Below, piece after piece: positions 36,370 through 45,619 of a stretch of 64,000 bases of DNA. Under the pieces are notes generated by a model that made no database searches, had not been told where the DNA came from, and saw nothing but the letters and a program-made list of their open reading frames with translations. The translations under genes were made by a program, and so were the position numbers. The stretch is from the NCBI GenBank assembly GCA_963802415.1, contig CAWDIH010000001.1, forward strand, positions 3,100,001 through 3,164,000, read 5' to 3'. Positions within the stretch are counted from its first letter, which is position 1. The number at the start of each line of letters is the position of its first letter. The stretch is from DATAES01 sp963802415. GTDB lineage: Bacteria > Actinomycetota > Acidimicrobiia > Acidimicrobiales > JACDCH01.

Positions 36370-37632
36370 TCACGACGGCAGCCCTTGACGCACGACCTCC
36401 ACGGCCTTCTCCCGCGGGACGGTCTCCTGAACCGCATCGGCCATCCGTCGAAGAGTGACGGTGCCGTCGGCGACCTCCTGCTCGCCCACGATGAGCGCAA
36501 TCGCCGCGCCCGAGCGGTCGGCTTGCTTCATCTGCGCCTTCATCGACCGCTGGTCGAAGGCCCGGTCGGCGCGCACGCCCGCAGCGCGCAACTCGGTCGT
36601 GAGCGCAAGCGCGTGGGTGCCGTCCACCACGTCGACGACGAACGCGTCGATGGTCGACGTCGGCGCCGCAAAGACTTGTTCGGCGTCGCACGCGAGCAAC
36701 GTGCGCTCGATGCCGGACCCGAAGCCGATGCCCGGCGTGGGGGGCCCACCCATCTGCTCGACCAGTAGGTCGTACCGACCGCCGCCACCGATCCCGTTCT
36801 GTGCAGAGCCGAGTGAGTCGGCGGCGAACTCGAACGTCGTGCGCGTGTAGTAGTCGAGGCCGCGCACCAGCAGCGGTGCGAGCTCGTAGTCGACGCCGAC
36901 GGCGTGCAAGCCCGACTGCACTCGGTCGAAGTGCGCAGCTGCTTCGTCAGAAAGGTGGTCGAGCATGCGCGGCGCCGCTGCGATGACCTCCGCGTCCTGC
37001 CCGCGCTTCGAGTCCAGGACGCGCAGCGGATTGACGATGAGGGTCTGGCGCGCCTGCGCGCTCAGCTCACTGCTGTGCTCTTCCAGGAAGCGCCTCAGCA
37101 CGTCCAGGTAGGTGACACGCGACGCCGGGTCGCCGAGCGAATTGAGCAGCAGGCGATAGTGGCGCAGGCCCAGTGACCGGAAGAAGCCGTCGAGCAGGGT
37201 GATGACCTCGACGTCCAAGTCGGGATCCATCGACCCGACGGCTTCGACGCCGACTTGGTGGTGCTGGCGGTACCGGCCCGCCTGGGGCGCCTCGGCCCGG
37301 AAGTTCGGCGCCACGTACCAGACCTTCCACGGCGTCGTTGGCCGGTGTTCGACGAAGGCACGAACGACGGACCCCGTCCCCTCGGGGCGCAGTGCCAAGC
37401 GTCGTCCGCCACGGTCCTCGAACTCGTACATCTCCTTCTGGACGATGTCGGTCGACTCACCGACACACGCGAACACCTCGTAGTGCTCGAACATCGGCGG
37501 AACGTGCAAGCCGTAACCGGCTCGCTCCACCTGTTGCGCGAACAGTGCGATGAGGGCGGTCCACCGTGCCGATTCCGGCGGGAGGATGTCGTGAATGCCC
37601 TTGGGCGCTCGGAACTGGTCGGACTCGGCGAT
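36370..37632 (-). CDS. hisS: Histidyl-tRNA synthetase (start codon unclear)
   Basis: Charges tRNA-His. The class II core is complete: FRAPKGIHDILPPES, motif 2 ALRPEGTGSVVRAFVEH, RGLDYYTRTTFEF (HisA), GGGGRYDLL and GFGSGIERTLLA, with a C-terminal anticodon domain. No ATG, GTG or TTG occurs near the expected N-terminus. The family start falls at ATC 37632 (IAESDQF), used here as an approximation giving 420 residues. The nearest standard start, GTG at about 37764, would reach into the upstream gene. Either a rare start codon or a base error is likely. Confidence 0.92.
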   Translation of the reverse strand: MAESDQFRAPKGIHDILPPESARWTALIALFAQQVERAGYGLHVPPMFEHYEVFACVGESTDIVQKEMYEFEDRGGRRLALRPEGTGSVVRAFVEHRPTTPWKVWYVAPNFRAEAPQAGRYRQHHQVGVEAVGSMDPDLDVEVITLLDGFFRSLGLRHYRLLLNSLGDPASRVTYLDVLRRFLEEHSSELSAQARQTLIVNPLRVLDSKRGQDAEVIAAAPRMLDHLSDEAAAHFDRVQSGLHAVGVDYELAPLLVRGLDYYTRTTFEFAADSLGSAQNGIGGGGRYDLLVEQMGGPPTPGIGFGSGIERTLLACDAEQVFAAPTSTIDAFVVDVVDGTHALALTTELRAAGVRADRAFDQRSMKAQMKQADRSGAAIALIVGEQEVADGTVTLRRMADAVQETVPREKAVEVVRQGLPS

Positions 37633-37678
37633 GGGATCGGACGTTAGTGGGAAGACCTCGAAGTCCCGAACCCGGTTC

Positions 37679-38074
37679 CTATCTCGGCGATGGCGGCGAT
37701 GCCTCGACCGATGCTGCGAGTCGCTTCGGTGCAGTGAGGCAGTACGCGTCGGCCACCAACTCACCGACTTCGTCCCAGTCGACCTTTCCAAGGTCGAGCC
37801 GCAGCGCGACCCAACCGCGAGGACCCACGTACGAAGGCATGTAGAAGCGCTCGGGATCGGCGTCGATCAACGCACGATTCACACCAGGCGCGGCCTTGCA
37901 CGTGACCGCCACGATCCCGTCGCCGTGATGATCGTCGAGGAAGTACGCGAACTTCTTGCCGCGCACACTGAAGCTGGCGTGCGAATCATGCCGCTCCTCG
38001 CCGACCTCCGGCAACTGCGCGCAGAACCTGCTGAGCCGTTGGAGTCGTCGATCGACTCGTGGGTTGCCAGCCAT
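37679..38074 (-). CDS. MmcQ/YjbR-family protein
   Basis: A 131-residue protein of the MmcQ/YjbR (CyaY-like fold, DUF419) family, recognised from VRGKKFAYFLDDHHGDG, KAAPGVNRALIDADPERFY, PSYVGPRGWVALRLD and the ending VDWDEVGELVADAYCLTAPK. Proteins of this kind are proposed to bind DNA but the role is unsettled. It stands between the phosphotransferase-like gene and hisS. Its reading frame is well supported, which makes the overlapping end of the next gene suspect. Confidence 0.85.
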   Translation of the reverse strand: MAGNPRVDRRLQRLSRFCAQLPEVGEERHDSHASFSVRGKKFAYFLDDHHGDGIVAVTCKAAPGVNRALIDADPERFYMPSYVGPRGWVALRLDLGKVDWDEVGELVADAYCLTAPKRLAASVEASPPSPR

Positions 38075-38784
38075 GATCTCCCCGGGTCTACCACCTCGTG
38101 CGTCCGCTCCGTCATCCGACCTCCGGACCGGGACGTCTTTCCCACGGTGCAGGACGGAGGGACCCGTGAGCGGTCCACGCGGACGTCAGCGGGTACGTGT
38201 ACGGCACGTCTGCCGTCGACCCACCGAGCGATGGCCAAGCGCGCGCTGAGGTGATCCGCGACAACTCGAGCTGCCCGCTGCGAATCCAGCGTGCCCGTGT
38301 CGACTTCGAAGTCGTACCGCACGCCCTCGTGCACCGACTCCGCCTGTCCGCGCGCCGTGTCAACGCTGCGATCACCGCGTTGCACGGCGCGCTGTTCCGC
38401 GACATCTGCATCGCACTGCACGCCGATCCAGCACACGTCGAGATCACCGAGCGCAGTGGACCACAACCGTTGATCGCGTGCCCCGGCGAGCATCACGTCG
38501 TCGACCAGAATGTCGACGCCGCTCTCGGCCAGCATCGCCGTCGCCCGCTGGAAGGCCATGTACAGCCGCATGAACTCGTCGCCGCGACTGATGATGCCGT
38601 GGTCGACGGCAAACCCTGCCGGGTCACCGAAAAGACGGCTCGGAAGGGTCCAGAGGAAGAGGTCGACGCCCAGCACCAGCCAGGTTCCGTCGAGCTCCAT
38701 CTGCAGTCGGCGCGCGATCGCGGTCTTGCCCGAGCTCGACCCGCCGTTGAGAACGACCACCCGTCCGCGCTTCGATACCTCCAC
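37879..38784 (-). CDS. Chloramphenicol-phosphotransferase-like P-loop kinase
   Basis: The N-terminal 190 residues match the CPT-like family (PF07931): Walker A VVLNGGSSSGKTAIARRLQ, LVLGVDLFLWTLP, a DDVML acceptor-site segment and CDADVAEQRAVQRGDR with EVDTGTLDSQ. Family members phosphorylate small molecules such as chloramphenicol; the substrate here is unknown. The family usually ends near residue 190 (about 38215), yet the frame stays open to 37879 and overlaps the MmcQ-like gene by 196 bases, with low-complexity translation. The true stop was probably lost to an indel. Confidence 0.65.
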   Translation of the reverse strand: MEVSKRGRVVVLNGGSSSGKTAIARRLQMELDGTWLVLGVDLFLWTLPSRLFGDPAGFAVDHGIISRGDEFMRLYMAFQRATAMLAESGVDILVDDVMLAGARDQRLWSTALGDLDVCWIGVQCDADVAEQRAVQRGDRSVDTARGQAESVHEGVRYDFEVDTGTLDSQRAARVVADHLSARLAIARWVDGRRAVHVPADVRVDRSRVPPSCTVGKTSRSGGRMTERTHEVVDPGRSWLATHESIDDSNGSAGSARSCRRSARSGMIRTPASVCAARSSRTSSTIITATGSWRSRARPRLV

Positions 38785-38793
38785 GGCGGAAGG

Positions 38794-39624
38794 CTAGGAC
38801 GAGCCGTTGTCAACCGCGGCCCGCGCGAGTCGTTCCATCATCGCGTCGTGACCGTCCTTCACCCACGGCCGATCGGCGGGGACGTCGAGCTTGATCGGGG
38901 CGAGCTGGTACTCGTTCGCCCACGCCCGCCGCCGACGGTCCGTCGAGTTGGGCCGCGCCCCGTGGATCGTGCGGGGATGATGGAAGCTGCTCCCGCCGGC
39001 ACGCAAGGGAACCGGCACCGCGGCGGACACGTCGACGTCGTCCGCGAATTCGAGGATGTGCACCGCTGGGTCGTCGCCGAGGTGACGGTGCGCGAGCACC
39101 CTTCCCTTGTGTGATCCGGGCACGAACCACAGGCAGCCGTTGTCGACGTCGGTGTCGTCGAGCGGCGTCCACACGCCGACCGCGTGGTACGAGAGGTCGG
39201 CGCTCCAGTACGCCTCGTCTTGATGCCACGGTGTCGCCGCGCCCACCTTCGGCGATTTGAAGATCAGGTGACCCCAGTGCTCGACCGTCGCCTCAGGGAC
39301 GTCGAGGAGCTTGGCGGCGACCCGGCGACCGTTCCGGTACATGGCCGTGTCGCCGATGCCCTTGATCCGCCGCTCGGGGAACAGCAGCTGGCCCAACTCG
39401 GGCTCGGCGGTGCTGCCGTAGGGCCGGGCGACGTCGAACAACTGGTCGGGGAACCCGGTGCGCGGAGCCGCCTCGAACGCGTCGTACGCAAGGCGCAACC
39501 ACTCGACCTCTTCGTCGGTGGTCATGCGGTCGATCGCGAGGTAGCCGCGCTCGCGGAAGAAGGAGACCTGTTCGTCGGAGACGTCGACGTCGAAGTCGGC
39601 CGCGGGTGGAGGTCCGATCGACAT
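38794..39624 (-). CDS. Phytanoyl-CoA dioxygenase (PhyH) family oxygenase, paralogue 1
   Basis: Fe(II)/2-oxoglutarate-dependent oxygenase predicted to hydroxylate a small molecule. The 276-residue protein (ATG 39624) begins with VSFFRERGYLAIDRM. The iron site is TPWHQDEAYWS (His-x-Asp) with the distal His in HHPRTIHGARPN, whose following Arg binds 2-oxoglutarate. WFVPGSHKGRVL is typical of the family. It lies downstream of the LacI gene on the same strand, so it is probably LacI-controlled. A GCGAA…TTCGC inverted repeat at 39644-39660 lies just upstream. Confidence 0.9.
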   Translation of the reverse strand: MSIGPPPAADFDVDVSDEQVSFFRERGYLAIDRMTTDEEVEWLRLAYDAFEAAPRTGFPDQLFDVARPYGSTAEPELGQLLFPERRIKGIGDTAMYRNGRRVAAKLLDVPEATVEHWGHLIFKSPKVGAATPWHQDEAYWSADLSYHAVGVWTPLDDTDVDNGCLWFVPGSHKGRVLAHRHLGDDPAVHILEFADDVDVSAAVPVPLRAGGSSFHHPRTIHGARPNSTDRRRRAWANEYQLAPIKLDVPADRPWVKDGHDAMMERLARAAVDNGSS

Positions 39625-39666
39625 GGCACACACCTCAGTCGTGGCGAATGGAGCTTTCGCGGATGA

Positions 39667-40653
39667 TCAACGTGGGGGAACAGACGACGTGGCGCGACAC
39701 GCGCCCCGACCCGACGACGCGAGCAACTCGGCCGCGGTCCGACCGATCTCGTACGCGGGCTGGGACACGACCGTGATCTGCGGCGTCGTGAGCGTCGCCC
39801 ATGGCGGATCGTCGAAGCCGACGAGCGCCACGTCGTGGGGAACGCGCAGACCGAACTCATGCAGCGCCCGCAGCGCACCGATCGTCATCGGCTCGTTGGC
39901 GACGAACAGCGCGTCGGGCGGTGAGGCCGAGTCGAGAAGCGAGCGGGCTGTCCGGTAGCCGCCCTCGAGCTTGAAGTCGGCCCGTCGGACGAGGGCGCGG
40001 TCGACCGTCAGGCCGAGTCGGGCGTGGGCGTCGCGATATCCCCGCAGGCGTTCGTTCGCCGTGTCGACTCGTTGCGGTCCCGTGATGCAGGCCACGCGCG
40101 CCGACCCGCCCGACAGCAGGTGCAGCGTCGCCGTCTCGGCGCCGAGGCGGTTGTCGACCACGACGGAGTCGATGTCCGCAGTAACCGGCCGGCGGTCGAC
40201 GGCGACGACGCGAACGCCGCGGTCGAGCAGCGGCCGCAGGTCCGACTCGGCGGGGGATGCGACCGCGATGACGACACCCGCCATTCGCTCGGCGACGACG
40301 ACGTCGATGTACGACGACTCGGTGTCGATGTCCTCGTCGGAGTTGCAGAGCACCAGACGATGGTCTTCTGCTCGTGCCCCGTCCTCGATGCCTCGGACGA
40401 CCGCGGTGAAGAACGGGTTGCCGATGTCCGCGACGATGGCGGCCCAGACCTGGTTGACCTGGCGTCGCAACGCGCGCGCCGGCCCGGACGGCAGGTACCC
40501 GAGGCGGTCGGCAGCCCTACGGACGCGTTGTGCGCGCCCAGGAGACACGGGCCCGGTTCCGTTCAGCGCGCGGGACACGGTCGCCGGAGACACCCTCGCG
40601 GCCCGCGCGACGTCGGTGATGGTCGCGGCCGGGCGAAGGGTGGTGTCACTCAC
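39667..40653 (-). CDS. LacI-family transcription regulator
   Basis: Sugar-responsive repressor of 328 residues. The N-terminal helix-turn-helix and hinge read TITDVARAARVSPATVSRALNG; the periplasmic-binding-like effector domain follows (WAAIVADIGNPFFTAVVRGI, LVLCNSDEDIDTE, DALFVANEPMTIGAL). GTG 40653 overlaps the repaired PhyH-2 stop as GTGA. As sequenced, the frame is continuous with the PhyH-2 gene upstream, giving an apparent 595-residue fusion, explained by one indel near 40700. Likely regulator of the surrounding PhyH/sugar genes. Confidence 0.93.
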   Translation of the reverse strand: MSDTTLRPAATITDVARAARVSPATVSRALNGTGPVSPGRAQRVRRAADRLGYLPSGPARALRRQVNQVWAAIVADIGNPFFTAVVRGIEDGARAEDHRLVLCNSDEDIDTESSYIDVVVAERMAGVVIAVASPAESDLRPLLDRGVRVVAVDRRPVTADIDSVVVDNRLGAETATLHLLSGGSARVACITGPQRVDTANERLRGYRDAHARLGLTVDRALVRRADFKLEGGYRTARSLLDSASPPDALFVANEPMTIGALRALHEFGLRVPHDVALVGFDDPPWATLTTPQITVVSQPAYEIGRTAAELLASSGRGACRATSSVPPR

Positions 40654-41454
40654 GACGATCGGTAGGCCGCGCCGAGACGTCGAAGAGCCACGAGCATGTG
40701 CGGCGCGCCCGCGCGGCTGGTAGCTGAACAGGAGCGCACGCCGCGGCGCTGACGATGTGTTCGCGTGCGAGTGGTGGACCAGACACGACCCGAACATCAC
40801 GACGGATCCGGCCGGTACCTCGACCGGAACCGATTCGACCCCCGCGTAGGCACTTCCGTCGATCTCGTTCGTCGCGAACTGGTCGTCGTCGCGGCGCGTC
40901 GTCCAGACACCCGAGGTGTGGCTGCCCGGGACGACGCGCAGGCACGCGTTGTCGACCCTCGCCTCGTCGAGGAACAGCATGGATGTCGCGACACGCGCGG
41001 GGTCCTGCGCGACGTCGACCCAGTACGGGTAGTCCTGGTGCAGCGGGTTGTGACCGCCGAGTTGTGGCCGCTTGAGGTTGAGCTTCTCGGTGAAGAGAAT
41101 CGGCTCGTCCGAGCCCACGAAGTCGCACATCGGTTCGAGGAAACGCGGGTCGTGCGCCCATCGGTCGAGGGCAGGGCTCAAGTGCGCGCACGGCTCGACT
41201 CCGTGCACGGCGTCGGTGTCGCCTTCCCACTTGATGATCACATCGCGGTCGAAGTCGGGATCGAAGACGTAACTCCCGGCCTTGACCCGGTGCCCCGGAC
41301 GGTCGCGCACGAGATCGTCGACGAGGCGCTCGCACGCGTCGACCATGTCGTCGACCTCGGCCGGAGTGAAGACAGCCTCGCGGACGACGTAGCCGTCGGA
41401 AGCGAGGGTGTCCTGTTCAGCGTCGGTGAGGCGCCAGCGTGGAATCGATTTCAC
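40650..41454 (-). CDS. PhyH-family oxygenase, paralogue 2 (3'-end frameshift)
   Basis: Fe(II)/2-oxoglutarate oxygenase: HNPLHQDYPYWVDVAQDPA holds the His-x-Asp pair, LRVVPGSHTSGVW follows, and the distal His lies in MFGSCLVHHSHANTS. After FSYQPRGR the frame as read becomes Arg-rich; in the neighbouring frame the chain continues HMLVALRRLGAAYRSS and stops at 40650, overlapping the LacI start by four bases. That coupling supports two separate genes. Repaired length is about 267 residues. Divergent from paralogue 3. Confidence 0.88.
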
Positions 41455-41503
41455 CCGGTGGTTACGCTACGTCCGTCCTCGCCGGTCCACAAGGAGGGCT
41501 TCA
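41455..41503. promoter_or_regulatory. Divergent intergenic region between PhyH-2 and PhyH-3
   Basis: Forty-nine bases between two divergent starts must carry both promoters and any LacI operator. On the plus side AAGGAGG at 41491-41497 is an ideal ribosome binding site for PhyH-3, unusually strong for this window. No certain palindrome is visible. Confidence 0.5.
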
Positions 41504-42269
41504 ATGCCGTACCCGACGCCGACGGAGCAGGACGTCGCCTTCTTCGAGGAGCACGGCTGGATCGCGGTCGACGAGGCCGTCGACCCCGACGACCTGGCCA
41601 CGCTCGAGGCCCGGTGCGAGGTGATCCTCGAGAAGAAGGAGTCGATTGCGTTCGACTGGGCTTGGGAGGACGGCACCCCCAAGGACGAACGGGCCTTCAA
41701 GATCGTGCAGTCGAGCCCGACGATGTTCTTCCCCGAGCTGAACGACGAACGGTTCCGGACGTGGGCCATCGAGTTCGCGTCAGCGCTGATGCGAGCGCGG
41801 GTCGAGTTCTGGTACGACCAGCTCCTCGCGAAGCCGCCGGGCAAGAGCGCGCCGACCCGGTGGCACCAGGACGAAGGCTATTGGGGTCAGGAACCTCGAG
41901 GATCGAGGGGTCACATGCTGGATGCCGATGCACGACGTCGACGAGGTGAACGGGTGCATGCAGTTCATCGACCGCGGCCACAAGGACGGCGTCATCGAGC
42001 ACCAGCTCGTGCCCGGCGTTCAGAGCGACTTGCTCTACGCCGAGCCCGACGAATCGCGCCGCGTCGTCTGCCCGTTGCGCAAGGGCGGCGCCACCTTCCA
42101 CCACAGCAAGACGCCCCACATGACGAACGCCAACGAGTCCGGCAGCTGGCGACGGGCGCTGACGCAACATCTGCGCGTTGTCGGCAGCGACGGCGAGGGC
42201 GACCACTACCGCTGGAAGATCTACGTGAACCAGGTCACCGGCGAGCGGATCACCCCGCCGACCCGCTGA
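41504..42269 (+). CDS. PhyH-family oxygenase, paralogue 3 (frameshifted)
   Basis: Third Fe(II)/2-oxoglutarate oxygenase. The first frame has EQDVAFFEEHGWIAVDEAV and the iron motif TRWHQDEGYWG; an extra G near 41889 shifts to the frame with CWMPMHDVDEVNGCMQFIDR and the distal His in HHSKTPHMTNANES. Repaired length 254 residues. It starts with ATG 41504 behind a perfect Shine-Dalgarno and is followed after 22 bases by the isomerase-like gene, suggesting one plus-strand operon PhyH-isomerase-kinase. Confidence 0.9.
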
Positions 42270-42291
42270 TCGTCCGAGCGAAGGAGCACTG

Positions 42292-43789
42292 ATGGGTCGC
42301 CGCGTCGTCCTGTTCCTGCCCGGTGACTACCGGGCCATCCCGAACGAGTTGGCGCGACCCAACGTCGAGACATTCGTCGCCGCGCTCACCGCGGCGCTCC
42401 GGCACCTCGGTCACGATCCCGTGGTGCTCGACCACTTCCTCACGACACCGGCGGACGCGATCGACACGCTTTCGGGGGTCGACGACCCGATGATCGGCGT
42501 CTACGCGCATTGGGTCTACGGACCGCACACCACCGACGGCGTGGTCGGGAGCGACACGCCGCTCCTGCTCGCGTCCAACTTCGACGGCACGTGGCCGGGG
42601 CTCGTCGGCTTGCTCAACACGGGCGCGTGCCTCACGAGCCTCGGATCGCCGCCACAGCCGGCTGTGGTCCGAGCAATCCGACCTCACCACCGACGAGTGG
42701 TTCATGGCAGCACTCGACGACTGGGTGCAAACCGGCATGCTCGACCACGACGCCGGGTGCGTCCGGCCCGCTCCCCCGCCGGCGGCGTCGCCAGTCGTCG
42801 ACGACGTCCTCGCGGGCATGCGGGCCAAACGCCCCCTGGCCGCGATGCTCGGCGACACATCGATGGGGATGATCAACGGCTACTTCGGGCCGCAGCGCCT
42901 CGCGCGGGTCGGCTTCTCCGAGCACAAGATCGACCAGGCATGGCTGATCGAGCAGGGCAAGACCGTCGACGAGGCGCGCGTCGACGACGCGCTCGCGTTC
43001 GTGCGCGACCGAGGTGTCGAGTTCCACTACGCCGACGACTTCGACGAGCGCGCCACCCGCGGCCAGCTCCGGGACTACTGCGCCGTGCTCGACCTGCTCG
43101 GGGAGTTCCGGGCCGACTGCCTCGGGTGGCAGTACCAGCTCGGCCTGATCCGCTCGCTGCCGCCGTCCGACTTCGCAGAGGGCCTCCTCAACTCGGCGTG
43201 CCGCCCCGAGACGAGTGGCTCCACTGTCGCGACGGCGACGGAGGCCGACCAGGGAAACCTCCTGCCGATGGAGATGCTCAAGCGGCTCCTGCGTGCGAAG
43301 GGTCTCCACGAGTCCGTTGCCTTCCACGACGTGCGGTGGGGCGGCGAACACGACGGACGGTTCGTGTGGGTGCTCCTCAACTCCGGTTCGGCGGGTGCGT
43401 ACGCGTTCAATCACGACCCCGACACGTTGCGCGGCGTGCACTCGTACCGTCAGCCGCCGGCCTACTTCCCCATTCCCGGCGGCACTTTCGCGGGCGAGAG
43501 CCTCGCGGGCGATGTCACGTGGGCGCGCGCCTGGCTCGACGCCGACGAGATCGTGATGGACGTCGGCCGTGGCGAGGTCGTGCAGCTCCCACCTGCCGTG
43601 CGCGACGCGTGGTGGGAAGGCACGACGCGCCAGTGGCCCTTCATGGCCGCCGATCTCGGCATCAGCCGCGACGACCTCATGGCCCACTACCAGAGCAATC
43701 ACGTCGCGGTCGCGTACGGCGACGTGTTCGCCGAGATGGTCGAGCTGTCGAGGCGGTTGGGGTTTCGCGTGCGGTTGCTGCAGCGATAG
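42292..43789 (+). CDS. L-fucose/arabinose isomerase-like protein (frameshifted)
   Basis: Resembles the L-fucose isomerase superfamily (aldose-ketose isomerases). N-terminal part: VVLFLPGDYRAIPNELARPN, then LLASNFDGTWPGLVGLLNTG. An extra base between 42636 and 42665 shifts the frame to RLWSEQSDLTTDEWF, FGPQRLARVGFSEHKIDQAW and a C-terminal half with FPIPGGTFAGESLAGDVTWA. Repaired length is 498 residues, shorter than FucI (about 590). The true substrate is unknown; position before an FGGY kinase fits an isomerase-kinase pair. ATG 42292 follows AAGGAG. Confidence 0.75.
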
Positions 43790-45435
43790 TGGCGGCGTCG
43801 AAGTACGTCCTCGGTGTCGACGTCGGCACCGTGAGCGCGCGAGCCGGGCTGTTCGACACCGAGGGTCACCTCGTCGGGCGCGCCGAGCACCCGATCGAGC
43901 TCCATCGGCCCGAGCCCGACTTCGTCGAACAGTCGTCGGACGACATCTGGCGCGCCGTGGCCGAGGCGGCACAGGAAGCGCGGCGCACGGCCGGCGTGCC
44001 TGCAGCGTCGGTTGTCGGCATCGGCTTCGACGCGACGTGCTCGCTCGTTGCGATCGACGGGCACGGTGGCACCGGTCACCGTTTCACGTGACGGCGACGA
44101 CCGACGAAACGTCATCGTGTGGATGGATCACCGGGCGATCGCGGACGCGGAAGCGATCGATGCGACCGCGCATCCAGTGTTGCAGTTCGTCGGCGGCTCG
44201 ATCTCGCCGGAGATGGAGACGCCGAAGCTGCGGTGGGTCAAGCGGGAGCTGCCGGACACCTGGCGCCGGGTGGCGCGGTGGTTCGATCTTCCCGACTTCC
44301 TGACGTGGCGTGCGAGCGGCGCGGACGACCGCTCGTTGTGCAGCACCGTCTGCAAGTGGACCTACCTCGGCCACGAACGCCGTTGGGACCCGTCGTACTT
44401 CGCGAGCGTCGGCCTCGGAGGATCTCGACGGCAGACCGCTTCGCGAAGATCGGAGCGTCGGTGCGTTTCCCCGGGGAGAACGTCGGCGGGCTCGCCGCGA
44501 CGGCCGCCGAGGAGTTGGGGCTGCGCGCCGGCACGGCGGTCGGGGTCTCCCTCATCGACGCCCATGCGGGCGCGCTCGGAATGCTCGGCGCCGCCGGCGA
44601 CCCCACACGCCTCGATCGGCGTCTTGCGGTGATCGCCGGCACATCGGCGTGCCACCTCGCCGTGTCGGACGGAACGATTCGACGTTCCGGGCGTTTGGGG
44701 CCCGTATTGGGAAGCGCTGCTGCCGGGCCGCTGGCTGACCGAAGCCGGGCATTTCTGCGTCGGGGGCGTTCCTCGACTTCGCCATGCGCATGCATCCCGC
44801 GTTCGCGCGTGCTCCCGGCCGACCCGTATCCGGAGCTCGAGCGGCGGGTCGACGTGCTCGGCCACGGATCCGATGGCCGCGACGATGCTCGCGGCCGACG
44901 GCACTGGCAGCCGAACGTGCTGGGCAACCGCGCTCCGCTCGCCGATCCGACGCTGACCGGCGGCACGGCGGGGGTGCGCATGCGCGACGACCTCGACGAC
45001 CTCGCGGCCTGGTACGTCGCCGCGCTGCAGGCGCTCGCGTACGCGACCCGCCACATCGTCGACGCGCTCGCCGACGGCAGGACGCCGGGTCGACCTCCTC
45101 GTCGCGTGTGGCGGCAGCGCCGGCAACAGGTCGTGGCTGCAAGCGCACGCCGACGCGCTCGGGATGCCGGTGGCGGTGCCTGCGGAACCCGATGCCGTCC
45201 TCCTCGGCGCCGCGATGCTCGGCGCGACGGCGGCCGGCATCCGTCCGTCGCTGCGAGACTGCGATGGCGACGATGACCCGCATCGGTGCCGTCGTGCGTC
45301 CGAACCAGGAGGTCGGCGCGGTATCACAACGCGAAATACGCCGTGTACCGCCGCATGATCGACGACCACTGCGCCTATCACTCGATGATGGCGACGTCCG
45401 CTGCGTCGGCGACCGCGGTGCCCGGCGAAGGCTGA
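43789..45435 (+). pseudogene. FGGY-family sugar (pentulose/ribulose-type) kinase, broken by many frameshifts
   Basis: FGGY kinases phosphorylate ketoses. The N-terminal ATPase fold is clear: YVLGVDVGTVSARAGLFD, then VGIGFDATCSLVAIDG. Later pieces in changing frames include NVIVWMDHRAIADAEAI, VGVSLIDAHAGALGML, VIAGTSACHLAVS, GNRAPLADPTLTGG, LLVACGGSAGNRSWLQAHAD and KYAVYRRMIDDH, in the correct order. At least seven indels are needed, far more than in neighbours, yet the span (549 codons) equals a normal pentulose kinase. Either a decaying gene or an error-dense stretch. It begins one base into the isomerase stop; the end overlaps a direct repeat. Confidence 0.75.
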
Positions 45436-45501
45436 CTGACGCCGTCGGGGCCCGCGGCACGGATCACGCTGCGAACAAACGACGGCGACGACGAAGCGAA
45501 A
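45413..45501. repeat. 89-bp direct repeat, copy 1 (kinase 3' end)
   Basis: Begins CCGCGGTGCCCGGCGAAGG at the last codons of the sugar kinase. Near-identical to 46598-46685, with one gap in a G run and a handful of mismatches. The two copies enclose the sulfotransferase gene. Downstream to 45619 I see nothing else. Confidence 0.93.
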
Positions 45502-45619
45502 TGGCGCGAACCGTCTCGGCAAGGGGCCGTAGCAGCGAGCTCAGACGCGAGTTGCCGCGCGGACGACTCGCATGTGCCGGCAGAGTGTCGTTGCCTGACG
45601 CGGCACTCGGAAGCCGGAC

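Noticed and set aside
45436..45619. Mobile element explaining the sulfotransferase direct repeats
   Set aside because: No transposase, integrase or terminal inverted repeats are visible; only the direct repeats are reported.
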